Below are positions 28,998 to 38,519 of a stretch of 64,000 nt of DNA, piece after piece. Source of the stretch: Erythrobacter sp. BLCC-B19 (lineage in GTDB: Bacteria; Pseudomonadota; Alphaproteobacteria; Sphingomonadales; Sphingomonadaceae). The stretch is from the NCBI RefSeq assembly GCF_028621955.1, contig NZ_CP117516.1, positions 3,060,001 through 3,124,000 of the forward strand, written 5' to 3'. Within the stretch, counting starts at the first letter, position 1. Each line of letters starts with the position of its first letter. The position numbers were made by a program, and so were the translations under genes. Below the pieces are notes generated by a model that made no database searches, had not been told where the DNA came from, and saw only the letters and a program-made list of their open reading frames with translations.

Positions 28998-30125
28998 CTA
29001 CTCCACATCCTCGATCTCGACCTTCTCGCCTGTCACCCGCTGCGCGAGCGCGGCCGAGATGAAGGGGTCGATTGCGCCGTCGAGCACGGCATCGGGCGAG
29101 GTCGAGACCACGCCGGTGCGCAGGTCCTTGACCATCTGGTAGGGCTGCAAGACGTAGGAGCGGATCTGGTGGCCCCAGCCAATGTCGCTCTTGGCCGAAT
29201 GTTCGGCGCTGGCGGCTTCCTCACGGGCGCGCATTTCGGCCTCGTAAAGCCGCGCCTTCAGCATATTCATCGCGATTTCGCGGTTCTTGTGCTGGCTGCG
29301 GTCCTGCTGGCTGGCGACCACGATGCCGGTCGGCTGGTGGGTGATGCGCACCGCGGAGTCGGTCGTGTTGACGTGCTGCCCGCCCGCACCTGAAGCACGA
29401 TAGGTGTCGATCTTGAGGTCGGCCGGGTTGATCTCGATCTCGAAGGAATCGTCGATCACCGGGAAGACCCACACGCTCGAAAACGAGGTGTGGCGCCGCG
29501 CCGAGCTGTCATAGGGGCTGATGCGGACGAGGCGGTGGACGCCGCTTTCGGTCTTGGCATAGCCATAGGCACCGTCGCCCTTGATGAGCAGCGTCGCCGA
29601 CTTGATCCCGGCCTGCTCGCCCGCCTGATATTCGACCGTCTCGACCTTAAAGCCGCGGCGTTCGGCCCAGCGGCCATACATCCGGAAGAGCATTTCGGCC
29701 CAGTCCTGGCTTTCCGTGCCGCCCGCGCCCGCGTGGATTTCGAGATAGGTGTCGTTGCCGTCGGCCTCGCCCGATAGCAGCGCCTGCACCTTGTCGGCAT
29801 CGGCCCGGTCGGCGAGCGCGGCGAGCGTGGCGAGACCATCCTCGACGATTGCCTCCTCGCCCTCGGCCTCGCCCATTTCGATGAATTCGATCGCGTCGGC
29901 CATTTCGGCGGCGATCTCGTTGACCGTGTTCACCGCCGTCTCGAGCGTCTTCTGCTCGCGGCTGATGGCCTGCGCCTGCTTGGGGTTGTCCCAGAGGTTC
30001 GGGTCCTGCACCCGCGCGTTCAGCTCGTCGAGCCGGCGCAGGGCGCGCTCCCAGTCGAGCGACAGGCGCACCAGCGCGAGGGCCGCTTCGATCCGGTTGA
30101 TATAGGCTTGGGCCTCGGCCCGCAT
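28998..30125 (-). CDS. prfB: Peptide chain release factor 2
   Basis: 375 residues. It recognises UGA/UAA and hydrolyses peptidyl-tRNA. The GGQ motif (ASGAGGQHVNTTDSAVR) is near residue 247. The codon-recognition region reads RISPYDSSARRHTSF, with SPY in place of the SPF of E. coli RF2. The whole protein is in a single frame, so the +1 programmed frameshift used by many prfB genes for autoregulation is absent here. Six nt separate it from the methyltransferase gene. Confidence 0.95.
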   Translation of the reverse strand: MRAEAQAYINRIEAALALVRLSLDWERALRRLDELNARVQDPNLWDNPKQAQAISREQKTLETAVNTVNEIAAEMADAIEFIEMGEAEGEEAIVEDGLATLAALADRADADKVQALLSGEADGNDTYLEIHAGAGGTESQDWAEMLFRMYGRWAERRGFKVETVEYQAGEQAGIKSATLLIKGDGAYGYAKTESGVHRLVRISPYDSSARRHTSFSSVWVFPVIDDSFEIEINPADLKIDTYRASGAGGQHVNTTDSAVRITHQPTGIVVASQQDRSQHKNREIAMNMLKARLYEAEMRAREEAASAEHSAKSDIGWGHQIRSYVLQPYQMVKDLRTGVVSTSPDAVLDGAIDPFISAALAQRVTGEKVEIEDVE

Positions 30126-30204
30126 GGGTTTTCCTTCACACCTGAAAGCTGACAGGGCCGCACCGCTTAGCGTGGGCGGCGCGATTGTAAAGCGCAGCCC
30201 CGTG

Positions 30205-30756
30205 CTACTTCTTCAGCGCGCGCACCGCCGCAAGGGTCTTTTCGACGTGCCCGCGATAATCCGCGTTGGAATGCACCGCAACGATCCGTCCGTCGCGCGC
30301 GATGACATAGGACGTCCGTGTCGCAAGTCCCGAACTTCCCATCGCCACGTCATAGGATGAAATGATCGCAGGCGAGGCGACACCCACGGGGAAGGCATCG
30401 CGACATTCTTCCTTGCTGAACCGCTTCAGCGTGGCGATGTCGTCATTCGACATCCCGATAACGCTGGCACCGGCCGCCTTGAACTGGGGCATCGCCGCAG
30501 CAAAAGCATTGGCCTCAAGCGTGCAGCCCTCGGTAAAGGCCTTGGGATAGAAATAGAGCACGACCGGTCCCTTCGCCAGCGCAGCGGAGAGCGTGAAGCC
30601 GAACTCCTTTCCGGCAAGGGCAGCGCGGGTGGAAAAGCCGGGTGCCTTGGTGCCCTTGGGCAATTCAGCCGCGGCGCTGGTCAAGGCGATGGTGCTTGAG
30701 GCGGCAGCGGCAGTCAGAACGAGTGCGGCGGCGAAAGCGGTGCGAAGTGAGGTCAT
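30205..30756 (-). CDS. Exported peroxiredoxin (BCP/PrxQ-like)
   Basis: 183 residues, N-terminal signal peptide (FAAALVLTAAAASSTIALTS). The thioredoxin-fold peroxidatic cysteine is in YPKAFTEGCTLEANAF; the second Cys five residues later, typical of PrxQ, is absent (Asn-Ala there), leaving a distant Cys in KEECRDAFPV. This suggests a 1-Cys or atypical 2-Cys mechanism in the periplasm. The start at 30756 begins exactly at the signal peptide. Located between prfB and a class A PBP. Confidence 0.85.
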   Translation of the reverse strand: MTSLRTAFAAALVLTAAAASSTIALTSAAAELPKGTKAPGFSTRAALAGKEFGFTLSAALAKGPVVLYFYPKAFTEGCTLEANAFAAAMPQFKAAGASVIGMSNDDIATLKRFSKEECRDAFPVGVASPAIISSYDVAMGSSGLATRTSYVIARDGRIVAVHSNADYRGHVEKTLAAVRALKK

Positions 30757-30802
30757 GGCGCATAAACCCGCCAGCCCCGCCTGCGGTTCCGCCCGCACAA
30801 GC

Positions 30803-33325
30803 TCAATCGACCCCGCCCGCGTCGATATAGTCGACCGGCTCATCGACAGGCTCGTCCACCACCGCGCTTTCGGCATTGCGACGCCCGGCGCGGATCAGCG
30901 CGATGATCTCGTTGCGCTTGGCGGCAATCGCGTCCTGACGGGTGTAGCGCTCAGGCTCGGTATCAGGCTTGAAGGCTTCCCAGATGATCGCCGACTTGGG
31001 ATCGTCGGTCGGCCAGCCATCGAACACCCGCTTGCCCGAGCGGCGGTCGACCCGCACCATCCGCACGCCCTGCGGCGCCACGGCGGGCAGGTCGGACCAC
31101 TTGGGCTTGGTCTTTTCGATCAGGCTCTTGATGATCGGCGCAGCGATGGTGCCGCCATAGGCATAACCGCCCATGTTGCGCGGCTGATCGAAGCCCACAT
31201 AAGCGCCCGCGATCATCGCCTGCGTGCCGCCGATGAACCACACGTCCTTGGGGCCGGTGGTCGTGCCGGTCTTGCCGAACAGCGGCAGGCCGAGCGGGTT
31301 CAGAACCGTCGCCGTCCCACGGCTCACCGCGCCGCGCAGCATATGCATAACCTGGAACGCGGTGCGCGCGTCCATCGCCTGCGCACCCTTGACGCCAAAG
31401 CGCGGCATCGGCTTGCCATCCCACTTGGCCATGTTGCAGCCCCGGCAATCGCGGGTATCGGCGCGCCACAGCACCTTGCCGCGGCGATCCTGCACATAGT
31501 CGATCACCGTCGGCGGATTGAGCCGCCCGTGGTTGGCCAGCGCCGAATAGGCCGCAACCATCTTCACCAGCGTCGTCTCGCCCGCCCCCAGCGCGGTGGA
31601 GGGATAGGCCGGGAACTTCCCGATCCCGAGCTTTTCGATCCCCTTGACGACATTGGGCATCCCCGCGGTCATGCCGATCTGCACGGTCATGATGTTCTGC
31701 GACTGCTCGAGCCCATAGCGCATCGGATATTGCCCGCCGCTGCCCGATCCGCGGATGCACTTCTCGCCAAGGTTGGCACCCTGATAATAGCAGAAGCGCG
31801 AGTTATCGATCTGGGTCGAAGGGGTCATCCCGCTATCGAGCCCTGCCGCATAGACGAAGGGCTTGATGGTCGAGCCCGGCTGGCGATTGGCCTGCGTCGC
31901 GCGGTTGAAATCCGACAGGCGGTGGTCGAACCCGCCCTGCATCGCCATGATCCGTCCGGTCTGCGCCTGCTCCACCACCAGCGCGCCCTGCGCTTCGGGG
32001 ATGGTGCGCACGGCATAGCCATTGCCGCTGGGGCTGGCGGCGATCACATCGCCGGCCTTCAAGGCATTGGGCAGGCCGAACAACGGCGCCTCCTTGCCAT
32101 CGGCAAAGCCGATCCGTGCTGACTGGCCGCTGCGCTGCGTCACCACGCCCACGCGCCAGTCCTTGTAGCTGATGCCCAGCGGCGAGGACTGGAGCTGCCC
32201 GGCCCAACTGCCTTCCGACAGGTCGATTGTCGCGATCGGCCCGGACCACGCGCGCCCGCCGTGATAGCGCAGCAGACCTTCGCGCAAGGCGTCGCGCGCG
32301 GCGAGCTGCATTTGCGGATCGAGACTGGTGCGCACCCACAGGCCGCCGGCATAGACCGAGTTCGGCCCCTTTTCGGCCGTCTCGCCAAAGCGTTCGATCA
32401 ACTCGCGGCGCACCTCTTCGAGATAATAGCCCGCGTCCACGCTGCGCTCGCGCCGCTGCGTGACCAGCCCGAGCGGCTTGGCCGCCGCCGCGCGCCGTTC
32501 GGAGCCGGTAATGAAGCCGTTCTGCTCCATCTGATCGAGCACGAAGTTGCGCCGTTCGAGTGCCGCTGCTTCCTGGCCCTTGCGGCCATAACGTTCCGGC
32601 GCCTTGGGCAGGATCGCAAGGAAAGCCATTTCGTGCAGTTCAAGCTGGTCGACATCCTTGTCGAAATAGGCGCGCGATGCGGCCTGCACGCCAAAGCTGC
32701 GCCGCCCGAGCGGGATCTCGTTGAGATAGAGTTCGAGGATTTCCTCCTTGGTCAGCACGCCTTCGATGCGGCCGGCAAGGATCATTTCCTTGAGCTTGCG
32801 GGTGACCGAGTACTCATCGCCCAGGAGCAGGTTCTTGGCGACCTGCTGGGTGATGGTCGATCCGCCCACCGCGCGCTCACCCGTTCCGGCCTTGCGGGCG
32901 TAATCGAACACGGCGTTGGCGGTTCCAAGATAGTCGATCCCGCCGTGGCTGAAGAAGGTCTTGTCCTCGGCCGCGAGATAGGCCTCGATCAGCTTCTTCG
33001 GAAAATCAGCATATTGCAGCTGCACGCGGCGTTCGCGGGCGTAGGAATGGACGATCTCGCCATCATAGCCGCGCACGACCGTGGGCAAGGGGGTTTCATA
33101 GGTGAGCAGCGCTTCGGCCTCGGGCAGATCGCTTGCCAGCCAGACGAACACCGCGATCCACAGGGCAAGAAAAGCGCCGAAGGCGATGGCCACGAGCCGG
33201 AACAGCCGGCTCTCGCGCCACCGCGCGCGGAACCATCCGACTGCTGCGCCGAGATCGCGATTGACGCGATAACGCACATAGGCCCAGCGTGAGGCTTGGT
33301 CGGAAGGCGGGGCAGTGTCTGTCAT
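30803..33325 (-). CDS. Class A penicillin-binding protein
   Basis: 840 residues, bifunctional peptidoglycan glycosyltransferase/transpeptidase. A cytoplasmic N terminus is followed by one membrane helix (LVAIAFGAFLALWIAVFVWL), then the GT51 domain with the catalytic Glu in YLAAEDKTFFSHGG and GGSTITQQVAKNLLLG. The transpeptidase domain has the nucleophile PGSTIKPF (around residue 482), SQN, and KTGTTTGPKDVWF. The C-terminal tail is acidic (VDEPVDEPVDYIDAGG). Family closest to PBP1A-type. The amidase gene precedes it, in the same direction, 54 nt upstream. Confidence 0.93.
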   Translation of the reverse strand: MTDTAPPSDQASRWAYVRYRVNRDLGAAVGWFRARWRESRLFRLVAIAFGAFLALWIAVFVWLASDLPEAEALLTYETPLPTVVRGYDGEIVHSYARERRVQLQYADFPKKLIEAYLAAEDKTFFSHGGIDYLGTANAVFDYARKAGTGERAVGGSTITQQVAKNLLLGDEYSVTRKLKEMILAGRIEGVLTKEEILELYLNEIPLGRRSFGVQAASRAYFDKDVDQLELHEMAFLAILPKAPERYGRKGQEAAALERRNFVLDQMEQNGFITGSERRAAAAKPLGLVTQRRERSVDAGYYLEEVRRELIERFGETAEKGPNSVYAGGLWVRTSLDPQMQLAARDALREGLLRYHGGRAWSGPIATIDLSEGSWAGQLQSSPLGISYKDWRVGVVTQRSGQSARIGFADGKEAPLFGLPNALKAGDVIAASPSGNGYAVRTIPEAQGALVVEQAQTGRIMAMQGGFDHRLSDFNRATQANRQPGSTIKPFVYAAGLDSGMTPSTQIDNSRFCYYQGANLGEKCIRGSGSGGQYPMRYGLEQSQNIMTVQIGMTAGMPNVVKGIEKLGIGKFPAYPSTALGAGETTLVKMVAAYSALANHGRLNPPTVIDYVQDRRGKVLWRADTRDCRGCNMAKWDGKPMPRFGVKGAQAMDARTAFQVMHMLRGAVSRGTATVLNPLGLPLFGKTGTTTGPKDVWFIGGTQAMIAGAYVGFDQPRNMGGYAYGGTIAAPIIKSLIEKTKPKWSDLPAVAPQGVRMVRVDRRSGKRVFDGWPTDDPKSAIIWEAFKPDTEPERYTRQDAIAAKRNEIIALIRAGRRNAESAVVDEPVDEPVDYIDAGGVD

Positions 33326-33379
33326 GGCCGCGCGCCAACTAGCACGCGGGCTGGCGGCAAGGCTAGTCGCATTGCAATG

Positions 33380-34282
33380 CTATTCCCCGCCCTCGGCCGC
33401 GCTGCTGCGCCGCGCGAAATAGACCTGGATCGCGCGGGCCAGCACCGCGGCATACTGCGCCCGTCCCTCGCGCGTGGTCAGCCGCGCCCGATCGGTCAGA
33501 TTGGTGACAAAGCCGCTCTCGAACAGGACCGAAGGCACATCGGGCGCGCGCAGCACCGCCAGTGCGGCAGCGCGTCTGGGCTGCGGATGGAAGGCGAGCC
33601 GCTTGTCCCCCTCGCGCAGCACCAGCCCTGAAAATTCAAGCGCATCCTCCTGAGTGCGCTGCTGGGAGAGTTCGACGAGGATCGCACTGACCGCCGCGCT
33701 CTGCCCCTCGATCGTCAGGCCGTTCAGCCGGTCGGCATCGTTTTCGCGCGCAGCGAAGCGGGCCGCCGCCTCGCTCGAGGCCTTTTCCGACAAGGTGTAG
33801 ATGCTCGCCCCGCTGACATCAGACCGCTCGCCGGCGGAATCGGCGTGGATCGAGATGAACAGATCCGCCTCAAGCTGGCGCGCAATCTCGGGACGATGCG
33901 GCAGCGGCAGGATGCGGTCATCCTCGCGCGTCAAGGCCACGCGAATACCGCCGATCTTCAGCAATTCGTCCCGCAACGCCAGCGCGATTGCGAGGGTGAT
34001 GTCCTTTTCGGCGAACTTGCGCCCATCGGCATCCACGCCGATTGCACCCGGATCGCGCCCGCCATGACCGGCGTCGATCACCACCAAGGGACGCGATGGA
34101 TCGTCCGGCCCCGCCACCTTGGGCAGGATCAAAGGCTCGGCGACGGCGTCATCCAGCGGCACTTCGACCACATAACCGCGCCCCCAGTGCGGCACCGGGA
34201 TCACCACCCCCAGCACCTGCGCGCCGCCCAGCACCGCCGCCGGCACCAGCAGAACCATCAGCAAGAGAGTGCGAAAGCTCAT
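33380..34282 (-). CDS. N-acetylmuramoyl-L-alanine amidase
   Basis: 300 residues from ATG at 34282 (MSFRTLLLMVLL), chosen because it opens the signal/anchor segment directly; a start 24 nt earlier is possible. Amidase_3 zinc hydrolase cleaving peptide stems from glycan: zinc ligands in VVIDAGHGGRDPGA and LFISIHADSAG, catalytic Glu in VPSVLFESGFVTN. Grouped with the class A PBP gene, implying coordinated cell-wall remodelling. Confidence 0.92.
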   Translation of the reverse strand: MSFRTLLLMVLLVPAAVLGGAQVLGVVIPVPHWGRGYVVEVPLDDAVAEPLILPKVAGPDDPSRPLVVIDAGHGGRDPGAIGVDADGRKFAEKDITLAIALALRDELLKIGGIRVALTREDDRILPLPHRPEIARQLEADLFISIHADSAGERSDVSGASIYTLSEKASSEAAARFAARENDADRLNGLTIEGQSAAVSAILVELSQQRTQEDALEFSGLVLREGDKRLAFHPQPRRAAALAVLRAPDVPSVLFESGFVTNLTDRARLTTREGRAQYAAVLARAIQVYFARRSSAAEGGE

Positions 34283-34711
34283 GATGGTTAAAGCGCTTAC
34301 GGTCATGTCAGCAGGCAGCGCAATAGAGTTGCGGGGTTTGCCCCACAGTGCTAGCGATGTTGTTGGAGAGGTTGGAACAAGGCGCGCTGCGCCCTATCTG
34401 CCCACCTCCCACGCCGGGGCACCACCTTTTCTCTCTCGCCCCCGGCTCAAGACAGGTTGATGCAGTGACGACACGTTTTTCCCGATCGACGAGCATGGAG
34501 CGCGCTTCGCGCTCGCGTGCTCTTTCGGGTCAAGACGCGGCGCTTGGCCGCACGTTCGCCACTGCAGACACGAGCTTCGCGCTGACCGCCTTGTGCGGCG
34601 CAAGCGCGATTATCCCTTCCGGCTCAGCCCAGCGCCTCGCCGGTTCACCACAATATGCGCGCCCCCTTCATGCCCCCTTGTGGGCAAGGCCGGGCGCATG
34701 GAGACATTTCA
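34283..34711 (+). promoter_or_regulatory. 429-nt divergent region with long leader of rne
   Basis: No gene is supported here. A weak promoter candidate TTGGAA (34372-34377) and TATCTG (34395-34400), with a 17-nt spacer, would give an RNase E leader of about 300 nt. The leader contains a perfect GAGCGCG-CTT-CGCGCTC hairpin at 34498-34514 and further GC stems. RNase E is known in enterobacteria to autoregulate through a long 5' leader; analogous control here is an inference. The minus side should contain the amidase promoter. Confidence 0.45.
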
Positions 34712-37453
34712 ATGGCAACGCGCATGCTTATCGATGCGCGCCACCCGGAAGAAACCCGGGTGGCGGTTCTGCAAGGCAACCGGATTGAGGAATTCGACTT
34801 TGAATCTGCCGAACACAAGCAGATCAAGGGCAATATCTATCTTGCGAAAGTAACCCGGGTCGAACCCTCGCTGCAGGCGGCTTTCGTCGACTTTGGCGGC
34901 AATCGCCACGGCTTCCTCGCCTTCAGCGAAATCCACCCCGATTACTACCAGATCCCCAAGGCGGATCGCGACGCGCTGCTCGCCGAAGAGGCCGAGGCCG
35001 CCGAGGAAGAAGAACGCCTGCGCGCCGAAGAGGAAGACGAGGGCATCTCGCCGGGCGCCGAATATGACGCCGAGGACAATAGCGGCGAAGCGCTCGCCGA
35101 AGACTTTGCCGAAAACGGCGTCGAGGAAGTCGACACCTCCGACAAGGACGATGTCGCCACCATCGAAGGCGGCGCATCGGACGAAGAAGACAGCTCGGAC
35201 GACGAGAACGGCGAAGAAGCCGCCGAAGACACCGAAGGTGGCGAGGAACGTCGCGGCCGTGGCCGTGGTCGCCGCCGTCAGGGCAAGGGTGACAGCAAGG
35301 GCGGCCGCAGCCGCGCCAAGCAGGTAGACGAAGTTCGCGCCAAGCGTATGGCGCTGCGCCGCCGCTACAAGATCCAGGACGTGATCCAGCGCCGTCAGGT
35401 GCTGCTGGTGCAGGTCGTCAAGGAAGAGCGCGGCAACAAGGGCGCGGCGCTGACCACCTACCTGAGCCTCGCGGGCCGCTACACCGTGCTGATGCCCAAC
35501 TCGTCGCACGGCGGCGGGATCAGCCGCAAGATCAGCTCCACCAGCGATCGCAAGCGCCTGAAGGACATGGTGTCCGACCTCAAGCTGCCCAAGACCATGG
35601 GCCTAATCGTGCGCACCGCCGGCATGAGCCGCACCAAGCCCGAGATCAAGCGCGACTTCGATTACCTCGCCCGCGTGTGGGACGAGATCCGCGAGAAGAC
35701 GCTGGCTTCGGTCGCGCCCGCGCTGATCCATTCGGACAGCGACCTCATCAAGCGCGCGATCCGCGACATCTACAATAAGGAAATCGAGGAAGTCGTCGTC
35801 GAGGGCGAGGAAGGCTACAAGTCGGCCAAGGCCTTCATGAAGCTCCTCATGCCCAGCCACGCTCGGCGGGTGAAGGCCTATTCCGATCCCGTGCCGCTGT
35901 TCCAGCGCTATGGCGCGGAAGACCAGCTGCGCGCGATGTATGATCCGATGGTGCAGCTCAAGAGCGGCGGCTATCTCATCATCAACCCGACCGAAGCGCT
36001 GGTGTCGATCGACATCAACTCCGGCCGCTCCACCAAGGAGCACGGGATCGAGGCGACCGCGCTCCACACCAACCTCGAAGCCGCCAAGGAAATCGCCCGC
36101 CAGCTGCGCCTGCGCGACATGGCGGGCCTTGTCGTGATCGACTTCATCGACATGGAGTACCCCTCCAACGTCCGCAAGGTCGAGAAGGCGATGAAGGACG
36201 CGCTCAAGAATGATCGCGCGCGTATTCAGGTCGGCCGCATCAGCTCCTTCGGTCTGATGGAGATGAGCCGCCAGCGACTGCGCACCGGCGTGCTCGAAGC
36301 CACCACCCGCCCCTGCCCGCATTGCGATGGCACGGGGCTGGTGCGCACGGCATCGTCGGCGGGCCTTTCGGCGCTGCGTCTGATCGAGGACGAGGCGGCC
36401 AAGGGCAAGGGCACGCAGATCCGTCTCGCCGCGAGCACTGAGGCAGCGATCTACCTCCTCAACGAAAAGCGCGCCGACCTCGTCGAGATCGAGCAGCGTT
36501 ACGGCGTCAGCGTCGAAGTCGTGCCCGAGGGCGAGGACGAAGGCGCGAAGATGACGGTCTCCAGCGCCGGCCCGCGCCCGGTTCATGCGCCCAAGTTCGA
36601 GCCGATCGTCGATGACGACGATGATGATCTGCCCGAGGAAGAGGACGATTACGCCGAAGAAGAGCCCGAGGCGCGCGAGCCGCGTCAGCCGCGCCGCGAA
36701 CGGAGCGACAGTGACGACGAAGGTGGGCGCAAGAAGAAGCGTCGTCGTCGTCGGGGTGGCCGTGGCCGCAACCGCGACCGTGAAGATGGCGTCGAGGGCG
36801 AAGGCTCCGAGGGCGCATCTGACGAAGAAGGCGGCGATGAGGCTGACGATGCGGCGGACAATGCCGCGCCTGCCAATGACGAGGATGGCGGCGAAGGCCG
36901 TCCGAAAAAGCGCCGCCGCCGCGGCGGTCGTGGTCGCAAGCGCCGCGAAGGCGGTGATGGCGACGGGCAGGACAGCGACGGCGAAGCCCTGACCGGCGAT
37001 GCCGACGCGGCCTCCGATGGCGAAGGCGACACCGAACTGCCTGCGCCGGTCGAAGCGCCCGCCGAACCCGAAGCGGCTGCCGAAACGGACGCCGCGGCTG
37101 ACGCAGAAGCCGAAGCCCCGGCCGAAAAGCCCAAGCGCAAGCGCGCCCCGCGCAAGACCAAGGCCATGCTCGCCGCCGAAGCGGAAGCTGCTGCGGCACA
37201 GGCAGAGGCACCTGCCGAGGCGGAAGTCCCGGCAGAAGCTGCCGAAGAGGCTCCGGCTGAAAAGCCCAAGCGCAAGCGTGCGCCCCGCAAGGCCAAGGTC
37301 GCCGAGGCCGAGCCTGCTGCGACCGCCGAGGTCAGCGAGCCCGCTCCTGCTGCCGCAGAACCGGCAGCTGAAGCGGCGCCGTCTGCCGATGCCGCTCCCG
37401 ATGCCGAGGCCAAGCCGCGCCGCGGCTGGTGGCAGCGCACTTTCGGCGAGTAA
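34712..37453 (+). CDS. rne: Ribonuclease E
   Basis: 913 residues, the endonuclease scaffold of the RNA degradosome. The S1 domain is split by an acidic insertion (about residues 90-205, rich in Glu/Asp, ending in an Arg/Gly-rich GRRRQGKG region). The catalytic part has SIDINSGRST and VVIDFIDMEYP (metal-binding Asp residues) and the zinc-link CPHCDGTG near residue 536. The disordered C-terminal third has Arg-rich KKRRRRGGRGRKRREGG blocks, a duplicated EKPKRKRAPRK unit and the final RRGWWQRTFGE, matching the GWW motif that binds PNPase in Caulobacter RNase E. Start ATG at 34712 gives MATRMLIDARHPEETRVAV. Confidence 0.96.
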   Translation: MATRMLIDARHPEETRVAVLQGNRIEEFDFESAEHKQIKGNIYLAKVTRVEPSLQAAFVDFGGNRHGFLAFSEIHPDYYQIPKADRDALLAEEAEAAEEEERLRAEEEDEGISPGAEYDAEDNSGEALAEDFAENGVEEVDTSDKDDVATIEGGASDEEDSSDDENGEEAAEDTEGGEERRGRGRGRRRQGKGDSKGGRSRAKQVDEVRAKRMALRRRYKIQDVIQRRQVLLVQVVKEERGNKGAALTTYLSLAGRYTVLMPNSSHGGGISRKISSTSDRKRLKDMVSDLKLPKTMGLIVRTAGMSRTKPEIKRDFDYLARVWDEIREKTLASVAPALIHSDSDLIKRAIRDIYNKEIEEVVVEGEEGYKSAKAFMKLLMPSHARRVKAYSDPVPLFQRYGAEDQLRAMYDPMVQLKSGGYLIINPTEALVSIDINSGRSTKEHGIEATALHTNLEAAKEIARQLRLRDMAGLVVIDFIDMEYPSNVRKVEKAMKDALKNDRARIQVGRISSFGLMEMSRQRLRTGVLEATTRPCPHCDGTGLVRTASSAGLSALRLIEDEAAKGKGTQIRLAASTEAAIYLLNEKRADLVEIEQRYGVSVEVVPEGEDEGAKMTVSSAGPRPVHAPKFEPIVDDDDDDLPEEEDDYAEEEPEAREPRQPRRERSDSDDEGGRKKKRRRRRGGRGRNRDREDGVEGEGSEGASDEEGGDEADDAADNAAPANDEDGGEGRPKKRRRRGGRGRKRREGGDGDGQDSDGEALTGDADAASDGEGDTELPAPVEAPAEPEAAAETDAAADAEAEAPAEKPKRKRAPRKTKAMLAAEAEAAAAQAEAPAEAEVPAEAAEEAPAEKPKRKRAPRKAKVAEAEPAATAEVSEPAPAAAEPAAEAAPSADAAPDAEAKPRRGWWQRTFGE

Positions 37454-37454
37454 G

Positions 37455-38519
37455 ATGCACAAGGGGCAGCGCGCCGTGCGGTCGCTGATCGCGCTGGCCG
37501 CTGCCCTGATTGCATTCGCCCTGCCCGGGCTTGCCTCACCTGCCTTGGCCTCGTCGCAGTCCGCACAGACCGACGAAGGCCCAGCCATGGCAGCCTATCG
37601 CAGCGGCGACTACGACACTGCCCGCACGCTTTGGCAACAGGGCTGCGATGCGGGATCGATGCGCGACTGCTTCGAAGTCGGCATCGTCTACCGCGACGGC
37701 GAAGGGGTCGCACCCGATGCGGCGCGCTACCTCGCCCTGATGGCCCGCGCCTGCGATGGCGGGATAGGTGCGGCCTGCCACAATCTCGCCCGCGAGGAAT
37801 TGCGCGCCGCCGAGGAGGGCACCGGCAGCGTGACCCCGGCCCAAGTCACAGCGGGCACTGCCTTCTACGCCCGCGCCTGCAAACTCGGCACGCAGGTCAG
37901 CTGCCGCAATCTCAGCCTCCACCTCGCGCGCGAAGCAGCAAAAGGCGACAAGGCCGCGCTCGATAGCCTGCGCCAGGCCTGCCTCGACGGTTCCGGCTCG
38001 GTCTGCTTCGGTCTCGCCAGCCTTTACGATATCCACCTTGAGGCGAGCCTCGGCGATGATCCGGCCGCCGCCAATGCGGCGCTGTTGCTCGGGTGCGAAC
38101 GGATGGATCGTGACAGCTGCCAGAACCTCGCGTGGCATTACGACCACGGCTTCGGCTTTGCGACCAACCGCGTGCGCGGATCGGCGCTCTATCATCTTGC
38201 CTGCGACGATGATCCGGGCTTCGTGTGCCCCATGGTTCCCGGCAGCGCGATTGCCGCCCACCCCGACAGGGATGCCCCGGTCAGCCGGCAATGGCAGCGC
38301 GCCGCGGGCGCCTACCGCGCGGCCTGCGAGGATGGGCTGGCGATGGGATGCTTCGGCTATGCGCGGCTCATCGCCAAAAGCGGCAAGGGCGAAAGCGAGG
38401 GCGCTGCGATGCGCGAATGGCTCGGCAAGGCGCTCAGTCTTTCGCCCGGAATGCCGGTTGCAACGGAGCTGCTGCGGCGGGTCGAGGCAGGCGAATTGCC
38501 GCCTGCGCCGCTCGGCTGA
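37455..38519 (+). CDS. Secreted Sel1-repeat protein
   Basis: 354 residues from ATG at 37455, two nucleotides after the rne stop. Signal peptide: SLIALAAALIAFALPGLASPALA. The remainder holds Sel1-like repeats with Cys pairs: for example CFEVGIVYRDGEGVAPDA, CHNLAREELRAAEEG, CRNLSLHLAREAAKG and CQNLAWHYDHGFGFATN. Repeats of this kind mediate protein interaction in the periplasm. Probably co-transcribed with rne, but the product is extracytoplasmic. It ends one nt before the convergent methyltransferase. Confidence 0.85.
   Translation: MHKGQRAVRSLIALAAALIAFALPGLASPALASSQSAQTDEGPAMAAYRSGDYDTARTLWQQGCDAGSMRDCFEVGIVYRDGEGVAPDAARYLALMARACDGGIGAACHNLAREELRAAEEGTGSVTPAQVTAGTAFYARACKLGTQVSCRNLSLHLAREAAKGDKAALDSLRQACLDGSGSVCFGLASLYDIHLEASLGDDPAAANAALLLGCERMDRDSCQNLAWHYDHGFGFATNRVRGSALYHLACDDDPGFVCPMVPGSAIAAHPDRDAPVSRQWQRAAGAYRAACEDGLAMGCFGYARLIAKSGKGESEGAAMREWLGKALSLSPGMPVATELLRRVEAGELPPAPLG

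Noticed and set aside
28998..30125. Programmed frameshift in prfB
   Set aside because: The coding sequence is open in one frame from start to stop; no CTTTGA slip site is needed.
34348..34788. 146-residue plus frame covering the rne leader and start
   Set aside because: Overlaps the real rne start in another frame, no RBS and Ser/Arg/Pro-rich composition; noncoding leader is the better reading.
35603..37588. 661-residue minus-strand open frame over rne
   Set aside because: Phe/Gly/Arg-rich translation produced by the antisense of the acidic/basic repeats of RNase E; no start context.
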